DNA of 64,000 bases from Thermomonospora echinospora (GTDB lineage: Bacteria; Actinomycetota; Actinomycetes; Streptosporangiales; Streptosporangiaceae), in assembly GCF_900108175.1 (NCBI RefSeq), contig NZ_FNVO01000008.1, forward strand, positions 187,127-251,126, written 5' to 3'. The notes under the pieces were generated by a model. It searched no databases. It worked only from the letters and a program-made list of their open reading frames with translations, and was not told where the DNA came from. Within the stretch, counting starts at the first letter, position 1. Every line of letters starts with the position of its first letter. The position numbers and the translations under genes are program-made. Below are positions 38,182 to 48,097 of the stretch, piece after piece.

Positions 38182-39336
38182 GTGGCAGACAGCGCGCCCC
38201 GGGCCGGGGATGATCCGCAGCCGACGTCCCGGCGACCGGGCATGCTGATGGGCAGGCCGTTCGGGATCCCGGTGTACGTCTCGCCGAGCTGGTTCCTGGT
38301 CGCCCTGGTGATCACCGTGATGTTCGAGGGCCAGGCGCGGCACGTGGTCGCCTCCCCGCTCAGCTACGCGGTGGCGTTCGTCTACGCCGTGCTGCTGTAC
38401 GGGTCGGTGTTCGTGCACGAGCTGAGCCACGCGGTGACCGCCCGGATCTTCGGCCTGCCGGTGCGCTCGGTCACCCTGCACATCCTCGGCGGCGAGACCG
38501 CCATCGAGCGCGAGTCGCCCACCCCGGGCCGGGAGTTCCTGATCGCTTTCGCCGGGCCGGTGGTGAACCTGGTGCTGGCGGGGCTGGGCCTGCTCGCCGA
38601 GCTACTGCTGCCGCTGCCACCGGTGGGGCGGCTGCTGGTGGCGGCGCTGACGTTCGCCAACCTACTGGTCGGGGTGTTCAACCTGCTGCCGGGGCTGCCG
38701 CTGGACGGCGGCCGGCTGGTGCGGGCGGCGGTGTGGAAGATCACCGGGCGGGGCGGGGCCGGCACGGTGGTGGCCGCCTGGGTGGGCCGCGGCGTGGCCG
38801 TCCTCACGCTGGCCGCCGGGGCGTTCCTGGCCACCTACCCGGTCGACGGCGAGGGCATCGGCTGGGTGTCGCTGCTGTGGTCGGCGCTGGTGGCCTCCTT
38901 CATCTGGGTGGGCGCCACCCACGCGCTGCGCGCCGAGCGGGTGCGCGCCCGCATCCCCGCCCTGCACGCGCGCCGGCTGGCCCGCCGCGCCGCCCTGGTC
39001 ACCGCCGACGTGCCGCTGGCGGAGGCGATCCGGCGGGCCCGGGAGGAGGCCGCCGGGGCGCTGGTGATCGTCGACCACGAGCGGCGGCCGGTCGGGCTGG
39101 TCAGCGAGCGGGCGCTGAACGCGGTGCCCGAGCAGCGCCGGCCGTGGCTGGGCGTCGGGGAGGTCTCGCGCACCCTGTCGCCGGAGCTGACGCTGCCCGC
39201 GGACCTGTCGGGCGAGGCGCTGATCGACGCGCTGCGCCGCGCCCCCGCCTCGGAGTACCTGCTGGTGGAGCCGGACGGGCGGGTGTACGGGGTGCTCGCC
39301 GCCACCGACATCGACCGGGCCTTCGCCGGGACGTGA
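38182..39336 (+). CDS. Site-2-type intramembrane metalloprotease with CBS pair
   Basis: A 384-aa M50 family protease. The zinc motif is HELSH (His79, Glu80, His83) within a membrane helix; the second metal site is NLLPGLPLDGG; and two CBS modules follow at ~275-380, ending VYGVLAATDIDRAF. CBS pairs usually sense adenine nucleotides and gate the protease. This Rip3-like type is conserved just upstream of trmI and arc in actinomycetes. TAGCAT (38169-38174) ends 7 nt before the GTG, indicating a leaderless start. The first 20 residues are disordered. Confidence 0.92.
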   Translation: MADSAPRAGDDPQPTSRRPGMLMGRPFGIPVYVSPSWFLVALVITVMFEGQARHVVASPLSYAVAFVYAVLLYGSVFVHELSHAVTARIFGLPVRSVTLHILGGETAIERESPTPGREFLIAFAGPVVNLVLAGLGLLAELLLPLPPVGRLLVAALTFANLLVGVFNLLPGLPLDGGRLVRAAVWKITGRGGAGTVVAAWVGRGVAVLTLAAGAFLATYPVDGEGIGWVSLLWSALVASFIWVGATHALRAERVRARIPALHARRLARRAALVTADVPLAEAIRRAREEAAGALVIVDHERRPVGLVSERALNAVPEQRRPWLGVGEVSRTLSPELTLPADLSGEALIDALRRAPASEYLLVEPDGRVYGVLAATDIDRAFAGT

Positions 39337-39406
39337 CCCTGGCCGCACCGGCCGCCGGCCACGGGCCCGGCGTGGCCGCTCCCGGCCGCCACTAGCCTTG
39401 ACGACC

Positions 39407-40333
39407 ATGACCGAACCGCAGCCGACCGGAGTCCCCGCGCAGCCCGAGGCGCCCGTCGGCCCCGCACCGTCCACGGGCCGCATCCCCCACGGGCCGTTCC
39501 GGGCCGGCGACCAGGTTCAGCTGACCGATCCCAAGGGCCGGGTCAACACCATCACCCTGCAGCCCGGCAAGCTGTACCACTCCCACAAGGGCGCCATCCC
39601 GCACGACGAGATCATCGGCAGTCCCGAGGGCAGCGTCTTCCGCTCCACCGGCGGCACCGAGTACCTGGCGTTCCGCCCGCTGCTGGCCGACTTCGCGCTG
39701 CGGATGCCGCGCGGCGCCGCCGTCGTCTACCCCAAGGACGCCGCGCAGATCGTGGCGATGGCCGACATCTTCCCCGGCGCCCGCGTCGTGGAGGCGGGGG
39801 CGGGCTCGGGCGCCCTCAGTTGCTTCCTGCTGCGCGCCGTGGGCGAGCACGGGCTGGTGTCGTCCTACGAACGGCGCGAGGACTTCGCCGAGATCGCCCG
39901 CAAGAACGTGGAGACCTTCTTCGGCGGGCCGCACCCGGCGTGGCGGCTGACCGTCGGCGCGCTGGAGGACGCGCTCGCCGAGACCGAGGTCGACCGGGTC
40001 GTCCTGGACATGCTCGCCCCGTGGGAGTGCCTGGAGGCGGTGGCCAAGGCGCTGATCCCCGGCGGGCTGGTGTGCGCCTACATCGCCACGACCACGCAGA
40101 TGTCGCGGGTGGTGGAGGCGCTACGCGAGCACGGCTCCTTCGCCGAGCCCTACGCCTTCGAGACCATGGTGCGGTCCTGGCACGTGGACGGGCTGGCGGT
40201 GCGGCCCGACCACCGGATGGTGGGGCACACCGGTTTCCTGGTGACGGCGCGCCGCCTGGCCGCGGGCGTGACGCCGCCCCTGCGGCGGCGCCGGCCCGCC
40301 AAGGGCGCCCACCCGGCCCCCGCGGACGCCTAG
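39407..40333 (+). CDS. trmI: tRNA (adenine-58-N1)-methyltransferase TrmI
   Basis: A 308-aa SAM-dependent methyltransferase that makes m1A58 in the T-loop of tRNAs, as a tetramer. The N-terminal small beta domain contains PHDEIIGSPEGSVFRSTGGTEYLAFRP. The SAM motif is VVEAGAGSGALS, with VVLDMLAPWE as the acidic and catalytic region. The C-terminal 30 residues are a basic Pro/Arg tail. TAGCCT (39393-39398) ends 8 nt before ATG. It lies immediately upstream of arc, a conserved actinobacterial order. Confidence 0.95.
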   Translation: MTEPQPTGVPAQPEAPVGPAPSTGRIPHGPFRAGDQVQLTDPKGRVNTITLQPGKLYHSHKGAIPHDEIIGSPEGSVFRSTGGTEYLAFRPLLADFALRMPRGAAVVYPKDAAQIVAMADIFPGARVVEAGAGSGALSCFLLRAVGEHGLVSSYERREDFAEIARKNVETFFGGPHPAWRLTVGALEDALAETEVDRVVLDMLAPWECLEAVAKALIPGGLVCAYIATTTQMSRVVEALREHGSFAEPYAFETMVRSWHVDGLAVRPDHRMVGHTGFLVTARRLAAGVTPPLRRRRPAKGAHPAPADA

Positions 40334-40693
40334 CACCGCACCGACGGGCGACCCCGGTGAACGGCTCCGGAGTGGCCAACGTCACACTAGATGTCGGAGC
40401 GTGACCGCCGGTGACACCGTTAACGCCGATTTCACAATTGCTGTCAGGGGTTTCGGGCACCGGCGGGCAACGGCTGAGATGCGAAAACCTCGCGCGGTAT
40501 ACGGGGAATGAAGACAGATCCCGGCGGCGTTCCAGTATTTTCCGGGATGTGCTCCCGGGGGCGTGGAGTCGCCGGATGGCCGAGCCGATCGGTCGGGCAC
40601 GACACGAGCACCCCAAGGGCAGGTTACGGAAGCCCTCCGGATAGGTAGGGTCTGAGTAGGTCGTCGGCTCTCTTCTTGAGGAGGTGACGGGGC
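40334..40693 (+). promoter_or_regulatory. Non-coding region with arc promoter
   Basis: A 360-bp stretch between trmI and arc with no credible gene. Near its end, TTACGG (40624-40629) and TAGGGT (40646-40651, spacer 16) make a reasonable promoter giving a ~35-nt leader with GAGGAGGTG 8 nt before the arc GTG. The centre is AT-richer. An ATCCCGG/CCGGGAT inverted repeat near 40516-40546 might end trmI transcription. Confidence 0.45.
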
Positions 40694-42457
40694 GTGGCCG
40701 CTCGTGAGGATGCTGGGGCGCGCAAGGCGCAGCACGATATGGAGATGCGTGATCTTCAAACGCAGGTCTCCATCCTGGAGGAGGAGATCTCCGTGCTGCG
40801 CCGTAAGCTCGCGGAGTCCCCGCGTCAAGTTCGTGTGCTGGAAGACCGCCTCCACGAGGCACAGGCCAACCTGGCCGCCGTGACCGGGCAGAACGAACGC
40901 CTTGTCGCGACCCTCAAGGAGGCTCGGGAACAGATCATCGCGCTGAAGGAGGAGGTCGACCGGCTGGCGCAGCCGCCGTCCGGCTTCGGGGTCTTCCTGG
41001 AGGCGCGGGAGGATGGAACGGTCGATATCTTCACCGGCGGCCGCAAGCTGCGGGTGAACGTCAGCCCGGCGGTCGACGTCGCCGAGCTGAAGCGCGGCCA
41101 GGAGGTCATGCTCAACGAGGCCCTCAACGTCGTGGAGGCGCTCAGCTTCGAGGAGCAGGGCGAGGTCGTCATGCTCAAGGAGCTGTTCGCCGACGGCGAG
41201 CGGGCGCTGGTGATCGCGCACGCTGACGAGGAGCGCGTGATCAAGCTGGCCGAGCCGCTGCGGGGCGTGCCGCTGCGGGCCGGTGACTCGCTGATGCTGG
41301 AGCCGCGCTCCGGCTATGCCTACGAGAAGATCCACAAGGCCGAGGTCGAGGAGCTCGTGCTGGAGGAGGTCCCCGACATCTCCTACGAGGAGATCGGCGG
41401 CCTCGGCCCGCAGATCGAGCAGATCCGCGACGCGGTGGAACTGCCCTACCTGCACGCCGACCTGTTCCGCGAGCACCAGCTGCGCCCGCCCAAGGGCGTG
41501 CTGCTGTACGGGCCGCCCGGCTGCGGCAAGACGCTCATCGCCAAGGCGGTCGCCAACTCGCTGGCCAAGCAGGTCGCCGAGAAGACCGGCCAGGAGGGCA
41601 AGAGCTTCTTCCTCAACATCAAGGGTCCCGAGCTGCTCAACAAGTACGTCGGCGAGACCGAGCGGCACATCCGGCTGGTCTTCCAGCGGGCCCGGGAGAA
41701 GGCCTCGGCCGGCACCCCGGTGATCGTGTTCTTCGACGAGATGGACTCCATCTTCCGCACCCGCGGTTCCGGGGTCTCCTCCGACGTGGAGAACACCATC
41801 GTCCCGCAGCTGCTGTCGGAGATCGACGGGGTCGAGGGCCTGGAGAACGTCATCGTGATCGGCGCCTCCAACCGGGAGGACATGATCGACCCGGCGATCC
41901 TGCGGCCCGGCCGGCTGGACGTCAAGATCAAGATCGAGCGGCCCGACGCCGAGGCGGCCAAGGACATCTTCTCCAAGTACATCCTGTCGGGGCTGCCGCT
42001 GCACCCCGACGATGTCAAGGAGCACGGCGGCAGCGAGGATGCCACCGTCGACGCGATGATCCAGCGCGTCGTCGAGCGGATGTACGCCGAGTCCGAGGAG
42101 AACCGCTTCCTGGAGGTCACCTACGCCAACGGTGACAAGGAGGTCCTGTACTTCAAGGACTTCAACTCCGGGGCGATGATCCAGAACATCGTCGACCGGG
42201 CCAAGAAGATGGCCATCAAGCAGTTCCTGGACACCGGGCAGAAGGGCATGCGGGTCTCCCACCTGCTGGCCGCCTGCGTGGACGAGTTCAGCGAGAACGA
42301 GGACCTGCCCAACACCACCAACCCCGACGACTGGGCCCGCATCTCCGGCAAGAAGGGTGAGCGGATCGTCTACATCCGCACGCTGGTCTCCGGTAAGGCG
42401 GGCACCGAGGCCGGCCGTTCCATCGACACCGTGGCGAACACCGGCCAATACCTGTAG
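40694..42457 (+). CDS. arc: Proteasome-associated AAA ATPase Arc (Mpa)
   Basis: A 587-aa hexameric unfoldase that captures pupylated proteins and feeds them to the 20S core. It has an N-terminal coiled coil (~12-90) that binds Pup, two OB folds (~95-235), a AAA module with Walker A GPPGCGKT (273-280), Walker B FFDEMD (Asp348, Glu349) and SRH region, and C-terminal residues GQYL whose penultimate Tyr docks on the alpha ring to open the gate. Length and order match mycobacterial Mpa. The GTG start has a strong GAGGAGGTG upstream. Unlike dop and pafA, it uses a leader. Confidence 0.97.
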   Translation: MAAREDAGARKAQHDMEMRDLQTQVSILEEEISVLRRKLAESPRQVRVLEDRLHEAQANLAAVTGQNERLVATLKEAREQIIALKEEVDRLAQPPSGFGVFLEAREDGTVDIFTGGRKLRVNVSPAVDVAELKRGQEVMLNEALNVVEALSFEEQGEVVMLKELFADGERALVIAHADEERVIKLAEPLRGVPLRAGDSLMLEPRSGYAYEKIHKAEVEELVLEEVPDISYEEIGGLGPQIEQIRDAVELPYLHADLFREHQLRPPKGVLLYGPPGCGKTLIAKAVANSLAKQVAEKTGQEGKSFFLNIKGPELLNKYVGETERHIRLVFQRAREKASAGTPVIVFFDEMDSIFRTRGSGVSSDVENTIVPQLLSEIDGVEGLENVIVIGASNREDMIDPAILRPGRLDVKIKIERPDAEAAKDIFSKYILSGLPLHPDDVKEHGGSEDATVDAMIQRVVERMYAESEENRFLEVTYANGDKEVLYFKDFNSGAMIQNIVDRAKKMAIKQFLDTGQKGMRVSHLLAACVDEFSENEDLPNTTNPDDWARISGKKGERIVYIRTLVSGKAGTEAGRSIDTVANTGQYL

Positions 42458-42483
42458 GCGGACGGGGGCGGGGCATCCTGCTC

Positions 42484-42579
42484 GCCGCCCTTCGGGCGGC
42501 TTCGCCGGAGCCCCGCCGCCTGTGCCTGCCCGGGGGGACGACCCCCCGGAGCCCCCCGGGGTGGGGGCTCCGCCCCCAC
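42484..42579. terminator. Three tandem hairpins after arc
   Basis: Stems are 42484-42490/42494-42500 (7 bp), 42530-42537/42542-42549 (8 bp, CCGGGGGG/CCCCCCGG) and 42561-42568/42572-42579 (8 bp, GTGGGGGC/GCCCCCAC). Together they are likely to end arc transcription. Composite GGAGCCCC-type hairpin arrays of this kind are common at actinomycete gene ends. Confidence 0.6.
42497..42517 (-). repeat. Dispersed 21-bp repeat, copy B
   Basis: This is the exact reverse complement of 37053-37073. It overlaps the first of the post-arc hairpins and supplies part of the outer arm of a larger imperfect cruciform (GGCGGGGC near 42468 with GCCCCGCC at 42510-42517). Confidence 0.6.
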
Positions 42580-43156
42580 GCCCCCGTATGCCTGCAAGGC
42601 CGTCAGGGATCCGATCATCTCGGAGTCCTGGCGGCCTTGTTCCGTGAGGTGGGTCTGGGTCGAGGTGATCGGTTTCTAGGTGATCTTGTCCTGTGCGGAG
42701 GAGGCTCGTGCTGTGCCGGCGGGGGGCGAGAGCCGGTTCGGTCGGATCTTCGTGGGCTCCGTCAGCGCGGCGGGCGGGAGGTGACGGGCAGCGAGCGGAT
42801 GGGCCGCGTTCCCTTTTGGTGTGGGGGCTGTGGGGAGTCGTGGGGGGCGTCTCGGGCGTGGCCGTGTGATGTTCGTCGGGGTGGTGGTCGACTGAGGTGG
42901 TCGCCGCGCCGGTGTTTTCGGGGGCGGGAGTGGGGGATCGGGGGGCGGTCGGGACATTGACGTGGGCAAACCGTCCCGGTGGGGGTAAGAACAACCCGAT
43001 GTCGTACGTATGCAGCAGTTGCTTCGCCGGCGGCCCGACGAGTGGTCGGGGGCCCGTCCCGGCGCGTGCGCGGGAGTGCGGCCGGTCCGCCGTGGCGTCA
43101 TCACGATCCAGTCCCGCCTCTCATGGGAGGCCACGATCGGCACTAGGCTCGGCGAT

Positions 43157-44674
43157 ATGAGTGTTCGGCGGGTGATGGGGATCGAGACCGAGTACGGCAT
43201 ATCCGTGCCCGGTCAGCCAGGGGCCAACGCGATGGTGACCTCCTCGCAGGTCGTCAACGCCTATCTGGCGGCCTCGGCGGCGCGGGCCCGGCGGGCCCGC
43301 TGGGACTTCGAGGAGGAGAACCCGCTGCGCGACGCGCGGGGCTTCGACCTCGCCCGCGAGGTGGCCGACCCGAGCCAGCTCACCGACGAGGACCTCGGGC
43401 TGGCCAACGTCATCCTCACCAACGGCGCCCGGCTGTACGTCGACCACGCGCACCCGGAGTACTCCGCTCCCGAGTGCACCAACCCCCGCGACGCCGTCAT
43501 CTGGGACAAGGCGGGGGAGCGGGTGATGGCCGACGCCGCCCGGCGCGCCGCGATGGTGCCTGGCACGCATCCCATCCAGCTCTACAAGAACAACACCGAC
43601 AACAAGGGCGCCTCCTACGGCTGCCACGAGAACTACCTGATGCGGCGGGAGACCCCGTTCTCCGACATCGTCCGGCATCTGACGCCGTTCTTCGTGTCCC
43701 GCCAGGTGGTGTGCGGGGCCGGGCGGGTCGGTATCGGGGTGGACGGCCGCGGCGACGGCTTCCAGATCAGCCAGCGCGCCGACTTCTTCGAGGTCGAGGT
43801 GGGCCTGGAGACCACCCTCAAGCGGCCCATCATCAACACCCGGGACGAGCCGCACGCCGACCCGGAGAAGTACCGGCGGCTGCACGTCATCATCGGCGAC
43901 GCCAACATGAGCGAGATCTCCACCTACCTCAAGCTCGGCACCACCTCGCTGGTGCTGGCGATGATCGAGGACGGGTTCCTCACCGTGGATCTGTCGGTGG
44001 ACATGCCGGTGGCGGCGCTGCGGGCGGTCTCCCACGACCCGTCCTGCCGGCACCTGGTCACCCTGCGGGACGGCCGCAAGATGACCGCCGTCCAGCTGCA
44101 GATGGAGTACCTGGAGCAGTCCCGCAAGTACGTCGAGGACCGCTTCGGCGCCGACGTCGACGAGCACACCCGTGACGTGCTGGACCGCTGGGAGTCGGTG
44201 CTGCACCGGCTCGGGGACGACCCCATGCAGCTGTCGCGGGAACTGGACTGGGTGGCCAAGCTGGAGCTGCTGGAGGGCTACCGCAGCCGCGACGGCCTGG
44301 ACTGGTCGCATCCGCGCCTGCAACTGGTGGACCTGCAGTACACCGACATCCGCCCCGACAAGGGCCTGTACAACCGCCTGGTGGCCCGCGGCCGGATGGA
44401 GCGCATCGCCACCGAGGCCGAGGTGGAGGCCGCCATCGAGGACCCGCCGGAGGACACCCGGGCCTACTTCCGCGGCCGCTGCCTGCGCCAGTACGCCGAC
44501 TCGGTGGCCGCGGCCTCGTGGGACTCGGTCATCTTCGACGTGCCGGGCCGCGAGTCGCTACAGCGCGTCCCCACCCTGGAGCCGCTGCGCGGCACCCGGC
44601 AGCACGTGGGCGCACTGCTGGACCGCTGCCGCACCGCCGCCGAGCTGGTCGCCGTGCTCACCGGACAGCGCTGA
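43157..44674 (+). CDS. dop: Pup deamidase/depupylase Dop
   Basis: A 505-aa glutamine-synthetase-like enzyme that converts the C-terminal Gln of Pup to Glu and removes Pup from substrates. It has the catalytic GIETEYG (Glu10, Glu12), a Dop-specific loop of about 40 residues ([15 protein letters not shown]...) absent from PafA, and Asp96 in [10 protein letters not shown] matching the catalytic Asp. [19 protein letters not shown] is shared with PafA. TAGGCT (43144-43149) ends 7 nt before ATG, indicating a leaderless mRNA; longer in-frame extension to 43010 is not supported. Confidence 0.97.
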   Translation: MSVRRVMGIETEYGISVPGQPGANAMVTSSQVVNAYLAASAARARRARWDFEEENPLRDARGFDLAREVADPSQLTDEDLGLANVILTNGARLYVDHAHPEYSAPECTNPRDAVIWDKAGERVMADAARRAAMVPGTHPIQLYKNNTDNKGASYGCHENYLMRRETPFSDIVRHLTPFFVSRQVVCGAGRVGIGVDGRGDGFQISQRADFFEVEVGLETTLKRPIINTRDEPHADPEKYRRLHVIIGDANMSEISTYLKLGTTSLVLAMIEDGFLTVDLSVDMPVAALRAVSHDPSCRHLVTLRDGRKMTAVQLQMEYLEQSRKYVEDRFGADVDEHTRDVLDRWESVLHRLGDDPMQLSRELDWVAKLELLEGYRSRDGLDWSHPRLQLVDLQYTDIRPDKGLYNRLVARGRMERIATEAEVEAAIEDPPEDTRAYFRGRCLRQYADSVAAASWDSVIFDVPGRESLQRVPTLEPLRGTRQHVGALLDRCRTAAELVAVLTGQR

Positions 44675-44859
44675 GACGGACGGCGACCAGCGGGACCACC
44701 GCACAGTCCTGACCGGTATGCCCGTTTCAGGGGTGTGCGGGCGGGCGATAACCCTGACAGGCAGCCCCGGATGCCGGGAGGCGATACGGACGTCGAGGAC
44801 CGCTCGTCGTCGGTGATCGGAGATAGGGTTGGGGCACCGGCAGTGAGTGGAGGTAACCG

Positions 44860-45069
44860 ATGGCCACTAAGGACACCGGCGGTCAGAAGCAGACCACCCG
44901 CCGCGATGAGGAGGTCGAGGAGACCCAGGCGGCGGTCGGTGAGGACGTCGCCGAGCGGCACGAGAAGCTGTCCGACGATGTCGACGCCATCCTCGACGAG
45001 ATCGACGAGGTGCTGGAGGAGAACGCCGAGGACTTCGTGCGCTCGTACGTGCAGAAGGGCGGGCAGTAA
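44860..45069 (+). CDS. pup: Prokaryotic ubiquitin-like protein Pup
   Basis: A 69-aa disordered modifier. The C-terminal Gly-Gly-Gln shows that it needs Dop deamidation before PafA can ligate it. Conserved Arc-binding helix segment HEKLSDDVDAILDEIDEVLEENAEDFVRSYVQKGGQ spans residues ~34-69. Acidic composition is normal. GTGGAGGT precedes ATG, and TAGGGT at 44824-44829 gives its own promoter with a ~25-nt leader. It is 185 nt after dop and is closed by two hairpins. Confidence 0.97.
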   Translation: MATKDTGGQKQTTRRDEEVEETQAAVGEDVAERHEKLSDDVDAILDEIDEVLEENAEDFVRSYVQKGGQ

Positions 45070-45099
45070 CACCCTTCGCAGTCAACCGGTCACCTCCGG

Positions 45100-45126
45100 C
45101 CGCGCGGCCCCCTGCGGGCCGCGCGG
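45100..45126 (+). terminator. Hairpin after pup
   Basis: A perfect 10-bp stem (45100-45109 with 45117-45126) and 7-nt loop lie 30 bp beyond the pup stop. It has no T-tract; a second, T-tailed terminator follows at 45263. Confidence 0.6.
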
Positions 45127-45173
45127 CACCGACCGGGGAATTGGGTACCCGTATAGCACCGGTCCTGCGGAGG

Positions 45174-45209
45174 CCCGCAGGACAGCCCCGTCCCGCAGGA
45201 CAGGCCCGT
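45174..45209. repeat. Tandem 18-bp repeat downstream of pup
   Basis: Two adjacent 18-bp units (45174-45191 and 45192-45209, core CCCGCAGGACAG) differ at one base, and a degenerate third unit begins at 45210. A reverse-complement arm GTCCTGCGG at 45162-45170 can pair with the first unit (9 bp). It sits in the 289-bp gap between pup and the convergent uncharacterised gene. Confidence 0.55.
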
Positions 45210-45262
45210 ACCGCAGAGGTACGCAGGGGGCGCCGGCACTGGATGCGGGTCCCCTCGCCCGG

Positions 45263-45297
45263 CGAGCCCTGGAGGGCTCGACGGGCTTTTCCCTTTT
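45263..45297 (+). terminator. Intrinsic terminator with T-tract
   Basis: An 8-bp stem (45263-45270 with 45273-45280) is followed by ACGGGCTTTTCCCTTTT. The tight 2-nt loop means the inner pair probably opens. It is one of few canonical Rho-independent terminators in the window and should end pup transcription before the opposing gene. Confidence 0.65.
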
Positions 45298-45358
45298 CAC
45301 CCATGCCGCCCGCCCGGCTCCCCCGGAAGGTGGTCCCCCGGCCCGTATGAAGGCGGGA

Positions 45359-46933
45359 TCAGACCTCCGACGCCTCGCCCGTGGCGGGCTTGGCCGCGAG
45401 GGCGTCGAGGGCGGCGGCGAAGGCGTCGGGCACCGTGAAGCCGTCCGGGGGGATGGGGATTCCGTGCGCCAGCCGGCACCAGGCGAAGTCGACCGCCGCC
45501 GCCGCGCTGAGCGCCTTCAGCGCCGTGTCGGTGTCGGCCGGGCGGAAGTCCTCCGGCAGCCTCCCGCGTGAGGGCCACAGCCTGCGCAGCCCGTGCCCGG
45601 GTTGCCCGATCACATCGCTGAGCAGGCCCCGCAGCTCCGGATCGAGCCAGTTGCCGATCGGGGCGGCCAGGTCCGGCCGGTACCCGGCCATGTCGGCCGC
45701 CAGCAGCGCCACCGCCGCATACCGCGGCTCGGTGAACGCCGTGCTCTCCGGATCCCCGCACATCGGCCGCAGCGCCTCGGCCAGGTCGTAGACGGCCATC
45801 TGGAAGCGCTCGCCGGGCGCGGTGTCGGCGAACAGGGTGGTGCCCAGCGCCGGCGGGCAGCGGCTCGTCCACTCCCGCTCCATGGCCTCGTCGCCGTACG
45901 GCAGCGAACGGTGGTCCAGGGCGGGGTTGGCCTGCAGCGGCTCGATGATGGACAGCAGCGCCGAGGCGCGCACCTTGAAGCGGGGGTCGTCGCGCAGCGC
46001 CTGCGCGGTCATCACCATGCAGCGGACGATCTGCCCGGCGGCGTCGGCGCGGCCGGCCCGCATCCGCTCGGCGTACAGGCCGATGACGGTGCGCAGCAGC
46101 GGCGGCACCAGCCAGCGCAGCCGGCCGTGGTCGTCGAACGGCTGGGCCAGGTAGGGCTCCCACAGGCCGAGCAGGCCGGGGGAGCCACCGGAGTCCAGGT
46201 CCGGGTCGAACACCGGCACCGACGCGCACCACAGCATCGCGCTCCAGGTGGCGGCGATGGTGCTCGGGGTGCCGTGCAGGAAGTAGCTCCAGCCCAGGGG
46301 ATAGTCCATCGGTGGGGCCAGCGCCGCCTCCTGGATCACCGAGCGCAGCCGGTAGAGCAGCGCGCCCGATACCGGCCTGCCCGCCAGGGCCAGCGGCGGC
46401 CCGTGGTCGTAGGCGAAGTCGGGCCCGGCCGGCAGGATCTCGGCGGGGATGGGCGGCGGGCTGAGGCCGGGCTGCGCGGGCCGGGCCGACCGGCGGACCA
46501 TCGTGCCCCGCGGGGGAGAGCAGGGGAACCAGCGGCCGTCGGCCGGATGCCAGCGGTACCAGCGCGCCCACGCCCCGTACATCCACCAGGAGCGGTCCGG
46601 CAGCGACACCAGCCGGGCGATCAGGGCCTGCTGACGCTGGAGCGGGGCGGCGGTCGCCCACCAGGGGGCGGCCACGGTGGCGCGGGTGTCGTGCTCGGCG
46701 CGGGTGAAGGGATCGCCGTCGCCGCTCATCGGGAGCGGCTGCTCCGGCGGCGGCCCGTAGGGTGCGGGCGGCGGCGACCCGGGATGCCCCGGCGGCGGCC
46801 AGCCGGCCTGCGGGGGCGCGCCCGGCGGGGTCGGCCAGACGGGCTGTCCCTGGTCGCCGGGCCATGTCGGCTGGCCGTGCGGGCCCGGCCAGCCCGGCTG
46901 CCCGGGGGGCGGGCCTGGAGGTCCCCAAACCAC
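45359..46933 (-). CDS. Uncharacterised protein encoded between pup and prcB
   Basis: A 524-aa protein I do not recognise. The first ~75 residues are Pro/Gly/Trp-rich (repeats of [12 protein letters not shown] type). A short conserved-looking motif [23 protein letters not shown] follows, then a ~370-residue soluble, helix-rich Ala/Leu region with many Trp and no transmembrane helix. There are no catalytic signatures. A TACGAT box (46945-46940) ends 6 nt before GTG 46933, so it is probably leaderless and divergent from prcB. Codon use is normal for the genome. It splits pup from prcBA, suggesting either a proteasome-linked role or a neutral insertion. Confidence 0.72.
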   Translation of the reverse strand: MVWGPPGPPPGQPGWPGPHGQPTWPGDQGQPVWPTPPGAPPQAGWPPPGHPGSPPPAPYGPPPEQPLPMSGDGDPFTRAEHDTRATVAAPWWATAAPLQRQQALIARLVSLPDRSWWMYGAWARWYRWHPADGRWFPCSPPRGTMVRRSARPAQPGLSPPPIPAEILPAGPDFAYDHGPPLALAGRPVSGALLYRLRSVIQEAALAPPMDYPLGWSYFLHGTPSTIAATWSAMLWCASVPVFDPDLDSGGSPGLLGLWEPYLAQPFDDHGRLRWLVPPLLRTVIGLYAERMRAGRADAAGQIVRCMVMTAQALRDDPRFKVRASALLSIIEPLQANPALDHRSLPYGDEAMEREWTSRCPPALGTTLFADTAPGERFQMAVYDLAEALRPMCGDPESTAFTEPRYAAVALLAADMAGYRPDLAAPIGNWLDPELRGLLSDVIGQPGHGLRRLWPSRGRLPEDFRPADTDTALKALSAAAAVDFAWCRLAHGIPIPPDGFTVPDAFAAALDALAAKPATGEASEV

Positions 46934-47227
46934 GTGGTCATCGTAGTGTCCCGAGGCCTGGGCCGGGGTCCGAAGCCGTCCTATAACGCCCCGATGTGGG
47001 GAGAAGGTGCCGTCTTGGGGCGTATGTGCCGACCGATGGGCGGTGCCGGGGCGGGACGCGGCGTGGGACGGCCGGGGCGGCGGGCCTTGCGGCCGGTTCG
47101 CCGTGGGCGGACTCCCCGAAGGATCACCGGGGTATGCGGGTCGTACCGGTTGAACAGTAGGGTCGTAATCGTCCGCGCCGGTGACCCCTCGTGGGGAGCC
47201 GGTGCCATGGTGGAGGGAAGGAGTCGC

Positions 47228-48082
47228 GTGGCGTCCCACGATTCGCATACCGGACGTCTGCCGGGAATGTTCATGAGCCCGGGCACGTCCTCGTTCACCG
47301 AGTTCCTGGGGGCTCATGCCCCCGACCTGCTGCCCGGCCGCCGTATGGCGCAGCTCGCCGGGGGAACGCCGGGGAGCGTGGAGGTTCCGCATGCCACGAC
47401 GATCGTGGCGGTGACGTTCCCGGGCGGGGTCGTGATGGCCGGCGACCGGCGGGCGACCTCGGGCAACATGATCGCCCAGCGCGACGTGGAGAAGGTCTTC
47501 CGGGCCGACGAGTTCTCCGCGGTGGCCATCGCCGGCACCGCCGGGATCGGGATGGAGATCGTCCGGCTGTTCCAGGTGGAGATCGAGCACTACGAGAAGA
47601 CGGAGGGCCGCACCCTCTCCCTGCAGGGCAAGGCCAACCGGCTGGCTGCGATGATCCGCGGCAACCTGGGCCTGGCGATGCAGGGCCTGGTGGCGGTGCC
47701 GCTGTTCGCCGGGTTCGACACCGAGCGGGAGACCGGCCGGATCTTCAGCTACGACCCGGCCGGCGGCCGCTACGAGGAGCAGGACCACTACTCGATCGGC
47801 TCCGGCTCGGTGTTCGCCCGGGGCGCGCTGAAGAAGCTGTGGCGGACCGACCTGTCGGAGGCCGACGCCGCGCTGGTCTGCGTGCACGCGCTGTACGACG
47901 CGGCCGACGACGACTCGGCCACCGGCGGCCCGGACCTGATCCGCCGGATCTTCCCGGTGGTGGCGGCGGTGACCGCCGACGGGTACCGCAGGCTGCCCGA
48001 GGAGGAGATCGCGGACTTGGCCCAGTCCGTCGTCGACGAGCGTTACGACTCGCCGGGCGGTCCGACCGCCCCGCTGCGATAG
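47228..48082 (+). CDS. prcB: Proteasome beta subunit PrcB
   Basis: A 284-aa precursor of the catalytic subunit of the 20S core. A 56-residue propeptide ends PHA, and autocleavage exposes Thr57 in [11 protein letters not shown] as the nucleophile. The downstream [12 protein letters not shown] contains the supporting Asp and the Lys-equivalent region, and [13 protein letters not shown] is the beta-subunit Ser/Gly turn. GAAGGAG 5 nt before GTG 47228 supports this start; an in-frame ATG at 47207 is less likely. TAGGGT near 47157-47162 is a possible promoter shared divergently with the upstream gene. prcA follows after 15 nt. Confidence 0.96.
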   Translation: MASHDSHTGRLPGMFMSPGTSSFTEFLGAHAPDLLPGRRMAQLAGGTPGSVEVPHATTIVAVTFPGGVVMAGDRRATSGNMIAQRDVEKVFRADEFSAVAIAGTAGIGMEIVRLFQVEIEHYEKTEGRTLSLQGKANRLAAMIRGNLGLAMQGLVAVPLFAGFDTERETGRIFSYDPAGGRYEEQDHYSIGSGSVFARGALKKLWRTDLSEADAALVCVHALYDAADDDSATGGPDLIRRIFPVVAAVTADGYRRLPEEEIADLAQSVVDERYDSPGGPTAPLR

Positions 48083-48097
48083 AAGGGATCGACGACG

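Larger units (their letters stand above)
42458..43156. other. 0.7-kb arc-dop gap, G-skewed, no credible gene
   Basis: The first ~130 bp hold three tandem GC hairpins and the repeat copy B. From about 42640 to 43000 the plus strand is strikingly rich in G and T with runs of five or six G, unlike the flanks, and open frames there encode only low-complexity Arg/Gly/Trp or Pro/Thr/His peptides without third-position GC coding bias. The last ~130 bp are the dop promoter region, with TAGGCT at 43144-43149. The middle may be a decayed gene or a long untranslated RNA. Confidence 0.5.

Noticed and set aside
42637-42960. Plus-strand 107-aa frame in the arc-dop gap
   Set aside because: Arg/Gly/Trp low-complexity, no ribosome site, no third-position GC bias; considered non-coding.
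40382-42994. 870-aa open frame on the minus strand opposite arc
   Set aside because: It is the shadow of arc and the G-rich gap; the protein is low-complexity and has no homology pattern, while the plus strand has a full AAA ATPase.
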